From assembly GCA_964517265.1 (NCBI GenBank), contig CAZFBS010000007.1:1-64000 (forward strand): DNA of 64,000 nt, written 5' to 3'. Each line of letters starts with the position of its first letter. The first letter of the stretch is position 1. Positions 26,868 to 34,314 of this stretch are shown in pieces. A program made the translations under genes and the position numbers. Source of the DNA: REEP01 sp964517265 (GTDB taxonomy: Bacteria > Pseudomonadota > Alphaproteobacteria > Rhodospirillales > Defluviicoccaceae). The notes beneath the pieces were generated by a model that searched no databases, was not told the origin of the DNA, and was given only the letters and a program-made list of their open reading frames with translations.

Positions 26868-27854
26868 CTAACGCAGGGGCGCAATGGAGGAGATGCCGAC
26901 GGACGCCTGCCCGGGTCCCGTGACTACCGCCTCGACAATCTGCCGGCTTTGGATGTTCGCAACGCGGATGACATCGCCTTTGCTGCCGCTGGTCAGCGCT
27001 TGGCCGCGGGCGCTCAGCATCATCTGCGGCGTCTCCAGCGCGATCACGACAAGCTCGCCCTTGGTGACCAGCACCGGCCGGCGCACATCGGCAGTGCTGA
27101 TTGGAACGCCTGGCGGAAGAGTTCGTCTCGGGGTCAGGCCGATGAGATCCTCGGCGGAAAGGATGCTGTGCTTCTGCAGCGTTTGCCCGCGTACGGTGAG
27201 CCAGCGAATATCCCCTGCCGTCAACATCTCGCCGGCGGCGACGCGCCGGATCAGCACCGGAACCTCAACCATCTCATCGAGCTGGCCGGTCACCCGGACC
27301 CGCTGCGGGGCGGTTCCCTCCGCGGCGACGGCGATGACCGCATCGAAGTGGCCGCGGCGTTGATCAAAAGTGATATCCTCGACATCAACAGTGGGCTCCA
27401 CGGCGGCGGGCAGATGGAGGCGGAACATCCGGTTGCTCAGCTGCACCCGGGCTTGGCTGGGGTCCACACCCCGCTCCGCCAAGGCACTCAAGATCCGCTG
27501 CTCGATGTCCTCGCGATCGACCACGGTGCTCTCCCGCTCCACCGCGACCTGATCGTGGGTGCCGCTTGGACGCCAGTCGAGTCCATGCCTGTGGGCCACC
27601 CGGTGGAGCCAGCGGGCGTCGAACAGGGCTCGCCGGCCGGGGGCGGGGGCATAGGCCACCGGCGTCTCAGCTTGGCTGTTGCTGACATTGAGAAACAAAT
27701 CGCCCAGCCGGACGAGGGGAGCGCTGACGCTCACGGTGTCGCGCTGCAGGATTGCCGGTCCGGTTACCTGCGGTGAAGCTGGGGCTGCGGATGCGCCTGC
27801 CGCCAACGCTGCCGACATGCCAGAAAGAATGACAACTTTGCCGAGGAAATTCAT
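26868..27854 (-). CDS. flgA: Flagellar basal body P-ring formation chaperone FlgA
   Basis: A 328-residue periplasmic chaperone for assembly of the FlgI P ring. A signal peptide is at residues 1-23. The C-terminal half has the SAF-domain pattern: EVPVLIRRVAAGEMLTAGDI, TPRRTLPPGVPI, then VTKGELVVIALETPQMML, with the closing GDVIRVANIQSRQIVEAVV. The N-terminal half is longer than in enterobacteria, as usual in alphaproteobacteria. It sits between flgG and flgH. Confidence 0.92.
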   Translation of the reverse strand: MNFLGKVVILSGMSAALAAGASAAPASPQVTGPAILQRDTVSVSAPLVRLGDLFLNVSNSQAETPVAYAPAPGRRALFDARWLHRVAHRHGLDWRPSGTHDQVAVERESTVVDREDIEQRILSALAERGVDPSQARVQLSNRMFRLHLPAAVEPTVDVEDITFDQRRGHFDAVIAVAAEGTAPQRVRVTGQLDEMVEVPVLIRRVAAGEMLTAGDIRWLTVRGQTLQKHSILSAEDLIGLTPRRTLPPGVPISTADVRRPVLVTKGELVVIALETPQMMLSARGQALTSGSKGDVIRVANIQSRQIVEAVVTGPGQASVGISSIAPLR

Positions 27855-27863
27855 AATGGTTTC

Positions 27864-28649
27864 CTACCGGAGATTGTTGATCGAGCCCATCATGTCGTCT
27901 GCGGTCTGAATGACCTTGGAGTTCATCTCGTAGGCGCGCTGGGCCGAGATCAGATTGGTGATCTCTTCGACGGGATTGACGTTGGAGGTTTCGAGGAACC
28001 CTTGCAGGATGGCGCCGAAGCCGGGTGTCAGGGGCGGCGCGACGGTCGCCGATCCGGAGGCCGGCGTCTCCAGCAGCAAATTGCCACCGATTGCTTGCAG
28101 TCCCGGCTCGTTGGGAAAGGTGGCAATCTGGATCTGGCCGACGTTCTGCAAGTCGACCTGACCTTCCAGTTTGGCAAGCACCTCTCCGCTCTGATTGATC
28201 GTGATGTCGATCGCGTCATTGGGCACACTGACGCCGGGAAGCACAATGTAGCCGTCATGGGTGACGATCTCGCCCTCAGCATTGAGCTGGAACGTGCCGT
28301 CGCGCGTGTAGGCAGTCTCTCCGTTGGGCATCTGCACCTGGAAGAAGCCCTTGCCCTGGATGGCGATATCGAACGGGTTGTCAGTGGCTGCGAGGTTGCC
28401 CTGAGCGTGGATGCGGTAGACCGCGGCCAGTTTCACACCCAGCCCCATCTGCACACCGGTCGGCACCACCGAGCCGTCGTCTGCCGACGTGGATCCGGCC
28501 CGACGGAGATTCTGATACAGCAGATCATGAAACTCGGGGCGCCGGCGCATGAAGCCGGTCGTGTTCATGTTGGCGAGGTTGTTGGAAACCACTTCAACGT
28601 TGCGCTGTTGCGCCATCATCCCGGTCGCGGCGATGTTCAGGGCTCTCAT
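27864..28649 (-). CDS. flgG: Flagellar distal rod protein FlgG
   Basis: A 261-residue rod protein exported by the flagellar type III system. The N-terminal MRALNIAATGMMAQQRNVE, with NLANMNTTGFMRRRPEF, and the C-terminal NVNPVEEITNLISAQRAYE are diagnostic; both ends form the axial coiled coil. Length is standard. It is followed by flgA and preceded by flgF in the same operon. Confidence 0.95.
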   Translation of the reverse strand: MRALNIAATGMMAQQRNVEVVSNNLANMNTTGFMRRRPEFHDLLYQNLRRAGSTSADDGSVVPTGVQMGLGVKLAAVYRIHAQGNLAATDNPFDIAIQGKGFFQVQMPNGETAYTRDGTFQLNAEGEIVTHDGYIVLPGVSVPNDAIDITINQSGEVLAKLEGQVDLQNVGQIQIATFPNEPGLQAIGGNLLLETPASGSATVAPPLTPGFGAILQGFLETSNVNPVEEITNLISAQRAYEMNSKVIQTADDMMGSINNLR

Positions 28650-28688
28650 GGCATCGATCCTCTGGAACTGGTTCTGACGACCGCGCGG

Positions 28689-29417
28689 CTAACGCGCGTA
28701 GGTTTCCATCATGGTGCGGATGCGTTGGTCCTCGCGCTCGATCAATTGCTTGGCACGGTCGTAAGACCGGTGAACCTCGATCATTCGGGTCATTTCTCGG
28801 ATCGCCTCCACATTGGAACTCTCGATCATCCCTTGCTCGACTTGGGGCAACGCCACTTCGGTGGCTGGCGTGGTGGCCGTCATCAGCCCGCCCGCGACCA
28901 TCATCAGACGCTGTGGGTCCTCGAACTCGACAATGCGGAGTTGTCCGATGTCTCCTCTAGAGGAAGAAATCATGCCGTTCTTGCTGATCGTGACCTCGGT
29001 GTCGGCCGGGCCGAACATGAGGGGATCGCCCCCTTGACCAAGCACCGAGTGGCCGTGCTCGGTGATCAGCTGCCCCTGGGGACTGAGACGAAAGCGGCCG
29101 TTGCGCGTGTATTGCTCGCCTGCCGGCGTCTCCACCGCAAAGAAGCCCTCCCCCCGGATCGCAACGTCGAGCGCACCCCCCGTCGCCTCGAGGCCGCCCG
29201 CGGACGTATCCCGGAGAGTCGCCCGATCCAGAACAAACGAGAACGTATCGCCGAGAAGGGTGTCACCGCCACGGCTGCGGACAACATGTTCGGCAAACAG
29301 CGGCTGTTCGGACTTGAAACCGGTCGTGTTCATGTTGGCAATGTTGTTGGCGACCACGTCCATCCGGCGGCGCAACGCCGCTTGATGGGAAAGCGCGATC
29401 ATCAATGTGTTTTCCAT
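28689..29417 (-). CDS. flgF: Flagellar proximal rod protein FlgF
   Basis: A 242-residue rod protein of the FlgF/FlgG/FlgE family. The N-terminus reads MENTLMIALSHQAALRRRM, with VVANNIANMNTTGFK, and the C-terminal VEAIREMTRMIEVHRSYD matches rod proteins. The ATG at 29417 begins the conserved helix; the in-frame extension to 29462 is not protein-like. It is the first gene of the minus-strand operon flgF-flgG-flgA-flgH. Confidence 0.93.
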   Translation of the reverse strand: MENTLMIALSHQAALRRRMDVVANNIANMNTTGFKSEQPLFAEHVVRSRGGDTLLGDTFSFVLDRATLRDTSAGGLEATGGALDVAIRGEGFFAVETPAGEQYTRNGRFRLSPQGQLITEHGHSVLGQGGDPLMFGPADTEVTISKNGMISSSRGDIGQLRIVEFEDPQRLMMVAGGLMTATTPATEVALPQVEQGMIESSNVEAIREMTRMIEVHRSYDRAKQLIEREDQRIRTMMETYAR

Positions 29418-29572
29418 CGGTCGCCGGATCCTGTTGCTGGTGAGCCCCGTACAGCGTGTCATTCACGCCCGGAGTCGCTCCCTGGTCTCGGGCCATTAGC
29501 GCAAGCACAGACCGTGCCAGTCTGCGGGCGGCCTCTCTTTCGGCGCAAATCCGGGGATCCTCGCGCGGCAGT

Positions 29573-29593
29573 GGCAACACGGCGTCGGTTGCC
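29573..29593. promoter_or_regulatory. Inverted repeat GGCAAC-N9-GTTGCC
   Basis: Two 6-base half-sites, GGCAAC and GTTGCC, are perfectly inverted with 9 bases between. The half-site shares the GGCAA/TTGCC core with the palindrome 24 bases to the right, which suggests a repeated binding site for one regulator. Confidence 0.45.
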
Positions 29594-29616
29594 GGGAAGA
29601 GGCTGCTCGGCAGGAT

Positions 29617-29631
29617 TTGCCGACTCGGCAA
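29617..29631. promoter_or_regulatory. 15-base palindrome, candidate operator
   Basis: TTGCCGA-C-TCGGCAA is a perfect 7+1+7 palindrome about 100 bases upstream of the fliL ATG and 200 bases from flgF. An odd-centred palindrome of this size fits a dimeric helix-turn-helix regulator. Confidence 0.55.
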
Positions 29632-29729
29632 CCCCCATGCAGGTACCATCAACTGATTGTTAACCCTGACAGCATAGCCTGTGCCCAGGCGAGAACCATG
29701 CTGCCACGTTCGCCAAACCGGGAACTGCA

Positions 29730-30233
29730 ATGTCCGAACCGAAAGCAGAATCAGGCACAGGGACACGAAAGAGCGGCATTAGCCAGATTTTCTCCGGGTT
29801 TGCGGGAAAAAAGGCGTTGCTGATCCTCGCTGCCATCGCGGTGGTTTCCGGCGGTGGGGTGGCTGGCGCCTACTATGCCGGCCTGCTGGAAGATGGTTCC
29901 ACGGCAGCCGACGACCACGTCGCGTCCCAGCCTGTCTACTACGAGCTTCCCGAATTCGTGGTCAACCTCAACACAGGGGGCCGCCGCGTCAGTTTTCTGA
30001 AGCTTCGGGCCAGCCTTGAGCTGGACAGCCCGCACTCCGTCGAACACATTGGGGCCCGCCTGCCGCTGATCGTGGATCATTTCCAGATCTACCTGCGTGA
30101 GCTCCGTCCCGAGGATTTGAACGGATCGGCGGGAACCTTTCGCCTGCGCGAAGAGCTGTTGAAGAGGGTCCAGCTCACCGTGGCGCCAGTGGCGGTGACG
30201 GACGTGGTGTTCGGCGAGATCCTGGTCAACTAG
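29730..30233 (+). CDS. fliL: Flagellar basal body-associated protein FliL
   Basis: A 167-residue single-pass inner-membrane protein that sits near the stator and affects motor torque. A cytoplasmic N-terminus of about 28 residues is followed by the helix KKALLILAAIAVVSGGGVAG, then the periplasmic FliL core with VYYELPEFVVNLNTGGRR and LRASLELDSP. GGGAA precedes the ATG. It heads the plus-strand operon and lies 28 bases upstream of fliM. Confidence 0.93.
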   Translation: MSEPKAESGTGTRKSGISQIFSGFAGKKALLILAAIAVVSGGGVAGAYYAGLLEDGSTAADDHVASQPVYYELPEFVVNLNTGGRRVSFLKLRASLELDSPHSVEHIGARLPLIVDHFQIYLRELRPEDLNGSAGTFRLREELLKRVQLTVAPVAVTDVVFGEILVN

Positions 30234-30261
30234 CTTTCACCGCAACCACAAAGCGTCGACG

Positions 30262-31365
30262 ATGGCGACAACGGCAGACGAGTTTGATTTTGCAACGGAT
30301 CCGGACCTTGCTCCTGCTTCCGCGGGCCGCAAGCGTGCTGACGCCGCTGGATGGGAGACGCGGCGGGAGGGCAGCGGCTCGGAGCGCACTGTCGATGGCT
30401 TTGATGGCATTGAAAGCCCGCGGCTGTTCGTCAATCAGGATGAACTCGACAGCCTGCTGGAGGCCAAGGATCGGCCGGGCATCCAGTCGATCCTCAGCAG
30501 CGCCCTCGTCTCCTACGAACGGCTGCCGATGCTGGAGGTGGTGTTCGATCGTCTGGTTCGGCTGATGACGACGAGCCTGCGCAACTTCACTTCGGACAAC
30601 GTCGAGGTCTCCCTCGACAGCATGAACCCCATCCGCTTTGGAGACTATTTAAACAAGATTCAATTGCCGGCGATGTTGAGCGTCATCAAGGCGGAGGAAT
30701 GGGACAATTACGGGCTGATTACGGTCGACTCCGCGATGATCTACTCGATCGTCGATGTCCTCCTCGGCGGCCGGCGCGGCACGGCGGCAATGCGGGTCGA
30801 AGGTCGACCGTACACCACCATCGAGAGAAGCTTGGTCGAGCGCCTGATCGAGGTCATGTTGAACGATCTGGGCGCTGCGTTCGAGCCGCTGAGCCCGGTA
30901 ACGTTTCGCTTTGACCGGCTGGAGACCAATCCCCGTTTCGCCACCATCTCCCGCCCTTCCAATGCAGCGATTGTCGCTCGGTTCCGCATCGAGATGGAGG
31001 ATCGGGGCGGCAAGATCGAGCTGTTGCTGCCGTTCGCGACGTTGGAGCCGGTTCGCGAGTTGTTGCTGCAGATGTTCATGGGCGAAAAGTTCGGCCGGGA
31101 TTCGATCTGGGAGACTCACCTGGCCGATCAGCTCTGGCAGACGGAGATTGAGCTGGTTGCGGTGATGGATGAACAGCCCAGCCGCCTCCAGACCGTGTTC
31201 GACCTCAAGGTCGGCAGCCGGCTGATGTTTGCGGCCACCCCGGATTCGCTGGTCGAAATGCGATGCGGCGATGTGCCGATGTACACCGGCCGTATGGGCC
31301 GGAAGGGCGATCGTATCGCCATTCAGATCGAAGACCGGATCGAACGAAAGCAGCAAAGGGAATAA
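30262..31365 (+). CDS. fliM: Flagellar motor switch protein FliM
   Basis: A 367-residue component of the C ring that binds phospho-CheY. The CheY-binding motif at the N-terminus of canonical FliM is here seen as NQDELDSLLEAK near residue 56, after a longer leader. The middle CheC-like domain includes GLITVDSAMIYSIVDVLLGG, and the C-terminal SpoA domain includes KVGSRLMFAATPDSLVEM and GRMGRKGDRIAIQIE. It is followed 5 bases later by the DUF6468 gene. Confidence 0.93.
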   Translation: MATTADEFDFATDPDLAPASAGRKRADAAGWETRREGSGSERTVDGFDGIESPRLFVNQDELDSLLEAKDRPGIQSILSSALVSYERLPMLEVVFDRLVRLMTTSLRNFTSDNVEVSLDSMNPIRFGDYLNKIQLPAMLSVIKAEEWDNYGLITVDSAMIYSIVDVLLGGRRGTAAMRVEGRPYTTIERSLVERLIEVMLNDLGAAFEPLSPVTFRFDRLETNPRFATISRPSNAAIVARFRIEMEDRGGKIELLLPFATLEPVRELLLQMFMGEKFGRDSIWETHLADQLWQTEIELVAVMDEQPSRLQTVFDLKVGSRLMFAATPDSLVEMRCGDVPMYTGRMGRKGDRIAIQIEDRIERKQQRE

Positions 31366-31370
31366 CGAAG

Positions 31371-31835
31371 GTGTTCTGGTTCGTCCTGCTTGATGCGGTG
31401 GTGGCTTTGCTGTTGGCAGCCACTATCGTTTATGCCGTTGCTCTCAATCGTAAGCTCGGCCAACTGCGCGGCAATCGGGGGGAGATTGAGCAGAACGCGG
31501 CGGCGTTCAACGATGCTATCGCCAAGGCCGAAGCCAGCGTCACCCAACTCAAGGTGTCCAGCGATGAGTTGCGGTTGCAGGTCGACAAGGCGCAGTCTCT
31601 TAAGGACGATCTGACGCTGCTGATCGCGCGCGGCGATGCAGTGGCCGATGCTTTGGAGGAGGCGGTCCGGGCAGGCCGCAAACAGCGCGAGGGTGTGTCC
31701 AGACCGCGGCAGGTCTCCCCAGTGGGCGGGACCGCAAGCGTCGAAACGTGGCCGGACAGGTCGCCTTCCGGCGCCGCCACTCCCCGCACCGAGGCGGAAC
31801 GCGAGCTTCTCCGTGCGCTCGCTTCTGGCCGTTGA
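31371..31835 (+). CDS. DUF6468 flagellar-operon membrane protein
   Basis: A 154-residue protein with one N-terminal membrane helix (WFVLLDAVVALLLAATIVYA) followed by a coiled-coil-like stretch (about residues 30-105). This fits DUF6468, a family I know from fliM operons of alphaproteobacteria, of unknown molecular role. The start is taken as GTG at 31371, five bases after the fliM stop; the in-frame extension overlaps fliM. It lies between fliM and motE, suggesting a motor or export role. Confidence 0.75.
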   Translation: MFWFVLLDAVVALLLAATIVYAVALNRKLGQLRGNRGEIEQNAAAFNDAIAKAEASVTQLKVSSDELRLQVDKAQSLKDDLTLLIARGDAVADALEEAVRAGRKQREGVSRPRQVSPVGGTASVETWPDRSPSGAATPRTEAERELLRALASGR

Positions 31836-31843
31836 GCCGGTCG

Positions 31844-32563
31844 ATGAGCATTTTCGCATCTCACCTGCGAGTGTTGCCGATGTTGATCGGCGCCGCATCG
31901 TTGCTGCTCGTCGTCAAGGTTGAATCCGTCTGGAACGGGATCCAGGATGCGGCGCGGCCTACGCTTGCGATTACGACAGCAACGGCGGCGGAACCTTCGC
32001 AAGAGGCAGTGACTTCGCCGCCAACGCACGCGGTGGATGCCGCGCCGCTTCGGCAAGTGGTGTCGGGTGCCACGGGGCCGGCGGCGCCGGCTATACCAGT
32101 GGGCCAGGCGCCTCAGTCTCAACAGGCGGCAGAGCTGAGCCCGGCAGAACTGGATGTGCTTCAGCAACTGGCGGAACGGCGGAAAAGTCTCGATGAGCGG
32201 GAACGCGCGATCGCGGAACGGGGGTCTCTGCTACAGGCGGCGGAGGCGAGGATCGACCAGAAAATTCAGGATCTGCGCGACCTGAGGGTCACGCTGGAGC
32301 AGTTGACCAAGCTCCGTGATGAACAAGAAGAGCGGAAAATTCTCTCTCTGGTGAAAATTTACGAAACAATGAAGCCGAAAGATGCGGCACGCATATTTCA
32401 GGAACTTGAGCTGGAAACGCTGCTTCTTGTGGTCGATCGGATGAAGGAGCGAAAGCTGGCTCCGGTCCTGGCCGAAATGAACCCTAACAAGGCGATGGAG
32501 ATCACGGTGGAATTGGCCAAGCTACGCCAGATGCCGCAACCGTTGGTGGGCCCGCAGGGGTAA
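31844..32563 (+). CDS. motE: MotE-like protein with MgtE_N-type domain
   Basis: A 239-residue protein with a membrane or signal helix near residues 10-25, a Pro/Ala-rich periplasmic linker, a coiled coil (about residues 105-175) and a C-terminal MgtE_N-like module with IYETMKPKDAARIFQELEL and VLAEMNPNKAMEITVEL. In rhizobia MotE is a periplasmic chaperone of MotC that is needed for motility. The gene symbol is by family resemblance and position. The ATG at 31844 starts 8 bases after the DUF6468 gene. Confidence 0.75.
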   Translation: MSIFASHLRVLPMLIGAASLLLVVKVESVWNGIQDAARPTLAITTATAAEPSQEAVTSPPTHAVDAAPLRQVVSGATGPAAPAIPVGQAPQSQQAAELSPAELDVLQQLAERRKSLDERERAIAERGSLLQAAEARIDQKIQDLRDLRVTLEQLTKLRDEQEERKILSLVKIYETMKPKDAARIFQELELETLLLVVDRMKERKLAPVLAEMNPNKAMEITVELAKLRQMPQPLVGPQG

Positions 32564-32632
32564 TCCCTACGCAGAGGATCATGCCATAGTTGCAAATATT
32601 GCCGTGCAGCCGTAAAATACCCCAGTTACGCC

Positions 32633-33550
32633 ATGGTACATGCAGATGCCGCCGTGCCGGCTCCCGCCAGTCGATCCGCTGATCGATCGGAGGCTGCGCT
32701 TTCAAAGACTAGCGCGAGGATTTGCGACGACAGCCGCTTGCCGTCGAGGAAAAATGATAGGGAGACGACGGCGCGTGCCGAGAAATATCCTGAGATCGAT
32801 TCCGTCACACCTTGTTATCCCGGCGGAATCAACCCCGATACTTTCTCCCGATTGCGAACGACGTCCGCTGCCGAAGTTAGGGATACGAGTGCAGCGGCGC
32901 CATTGTTCTTGTCGTTAATTCTACTCGTGCTGGCGTTTTTTATCGTCATGGTCAGCATCTCAAGGCCTGACGCTGAACGGTCGGCAAGGGTGATCAATAG
33001 TATTGCCGGAGTCTTTGCACACGAGTCCCGCAGCGGAGCAGGGGCTGTTCCCGAAGGAGCGCAACGCGGGAACGTGGTCGATGGCGAGGATTTCGAGCAA
33101 AGCCTGAAGCGGTTGTTTGCGACCGAACTCTCCATCGCCGAGTTCAAGTCGGTGGTTCCGGGCCGCTTGCTGGAGGTCACGCTGGCGGGCGATGACCTGT
33201 TCTACCGGCAAGAGGCGCGGCTGCGACCGACAGCAACCCGGCTTCTCGACCGTTTGGTTGCGGCGACAACCCTGCGACCCAAGGGGCCACGTGTGACGGT
33301 GCGAAGCCTGATCAGCAGCCCGACCTCGTTGGACGGCAACCTACTTGTGGCACCCCCTGCGCTGGCGCTCCAAAGGGCGGCTGCTCTGGGCGAGAGGTTG
33401 GTGCGCAGGGGACTGCCGCGCGCGCAACTGGCGGTGGGCATTTGGCCTGACCAACATGACCGCATCGTGTTGGTGTTCTCCCTCGCCGTAGCGGAGGGCA
33501 GCCCAGGAACGTCCTCTGTCGTTGCCGGCACGGCGTTTGCTCAGCCATGA
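32633..33550 (+). CDS. MotB-like membrane protein without the channel aspartate
   Basis: A 305-residue protein with one membrane helix at about residues 89-110 (LFLSLILLVLAFFIVMVSIS) and a large periplasmic region that resembles, weakly, the OmpA/MotB peptidoglycan-binding fold. Aligned on the shared LAFF with the next gene product, Ser94 sits where MotB has its proton-carrying Asp. The 88-residue N-terminal part is long for the family, and the start may be later, for example a TTG at 32852. Its stop overlaps the start of the next MotB-like gene by 4 bases, so they are translationally coupled. It may be a stator accessory rather than a channel subunit. Confidence 0.65.
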   Translation: MVHADAAVPAPASRSADRSEAALSKTSARICDDSRLPSRKNDRETTARAEKYPEIDSVTPCYPGGINPDTFSRLRTTSAAEVRDTSAAAPLFLSLILLVLAFFIVMVSISRPDAERSARVINSIAGVFAHESRSGAGAVPEGAQRGNVVDGEDFEQSLKRLFATELSIAEFKSVVPGRLLEVTLAGDDLFYRQEARLRPTATRLLDRLVAATTLRPKGPRVTVRSLISSPTSLDGNLLVAPPALALQRAAALGERLVRRGLPRAQLAVGIWPDQHDRIVLVFSLAVAEGSPGTSSVVAGTAFAQP

Positions 33551-34314
33551 CCGTACAGGCGCCCAGTGCCGGTGAGTCAAGCTTGTATCGGCATCAAGGT
33601 GGGGGTGCGCCGCTCGGCTCAGCGTTGGGCCGGCGCATCTGGCTGATCACATTCACGGACTTGGTCTCGTTGATGCTGGCGTTCTTTGTCATGCTGTTCG
33701 CAATGTCAGGCATGAAAATCGAGGTATGGGAAGCAACCATCTTGGCAATATCTCGGACCGAAAACCCATCGCGCATTCCGCTTACGCCACCCGTTGCCGC
33801 CCACAACGTTTCGACCACCGCGCGAACAGCGGCACTGGATCTGGATTACCTGGCGACGCTTTTTCATCGCATCGGCCGCGGCTCAACCGCGTTCGCCGAG
33901 ACGCGGCTGGTGCGTACGCCGGATGCTCTGATCGTTGTCCTCAATGCCGATGAAATCTTTACCGATGACCTGTTTGGCAATGACAAGACCGGGCTTTCAG
34001 CTACTGCGATGCAGACGCTGTCGGCAGTGGCGGATCTGCTCCGCAACTTCAGCAATCGGATCGGCGTACGCTTGCATGTCGACCCGGAGGATGCACTGGA
34101 TGCCGGCCATGCATCGACGTGGGAGCGCGCGTTGATCGGGGCGGCAATGGTTGCCAACAATCTGCGTGCGGCGGGTTATGATCGGGCCATTGCCGCTGAT
34201 GCGGTGCTCGACCGAGACCTTGCCACGTCTGCTGGACGGATGGAACCCGAAAAAAGCGAGCGAGCCGCGCAGATCGAGATCGTCATCCTGCCGGAGCAGG
34301 GGGCAACACGATGA
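33547..34314 (+). CDS. MotB-family stator-like protein
   Basis: A 255-residue protein with a MotB-type N-terminus: WLITFTDLVSLMLAFFVMLF, in which Asp38 is the conserved proton-channel residue. The periplasmic part ends in an OmpA-like segment with HASTWERALIGAAMVANNL near residue 190. The canonical GHTD of peptidoglycan binding is not seen; the matching stretch reads LHVDPED. No MotA partner is in the window. It overlaps the previous MotB-like gene by 4 bases and the TPR gene by 4 bases. Confidence 0.75.
   Translation: MTVQAPSAGESSLYRHQGGGAPLGSALGRRIWLITFTDLVSLMLAFFVMLFAMSGMKIEVWEATILAISRTENPSRIPLTPPVAAHNVSTTARTAALDLDYLATLFHRIGRGSTAFAETRLVRTPDALIVVLNADEIFTDDLFGNDKTGLSATAMQTLSAVADLLRNFSNRIGVRLHVDPEDALDAGHASTWERALIGAAMVANNLRAAGYDRAIAADAVLDRDLATSAGRMEPEKSERAAQIEIVILPEQGATR

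Larger units (their letters stand above)
29418..29729. promoter_or_regulatory. Divergent flagellar control region
   Basis: These 312 bases separate the flgF operon (minus) from the fliL operon (plus) and must carry both promoters. They hold two palindromes built from the half-site TTGCC (29573-29593 and 29617-29631). I searched by eye for a sigma-54 GG-N10-GC element and found none with correct spacing. A minus-strand frame from 29766 runs across the region into flgF but is not supported as a gene. Confidence 0.6.

Noticed and set aside
28002..29663. 553-codon plus-strand frame opposite flgG and flgF
   Set aside because: It is an antisense shadow of GC-rich flagellar genes with high His/Asp/Gly content and no domain.
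29418..29729. Sigma-54 promoter for fliL or flgF
   Set aside because: GG and GC dinucleotides occur in TGGCA- and TTGC-like contexts but with 8 or 16 bases between instead of 10.
29263..29766. Minus-strand open frame of 167 codons across the flagellar divergent region
   Set aside because: It overlaps flgF by more than 150 bases in another frame, lacks a recognisable domain, and covers the palindromes that look regulatory.
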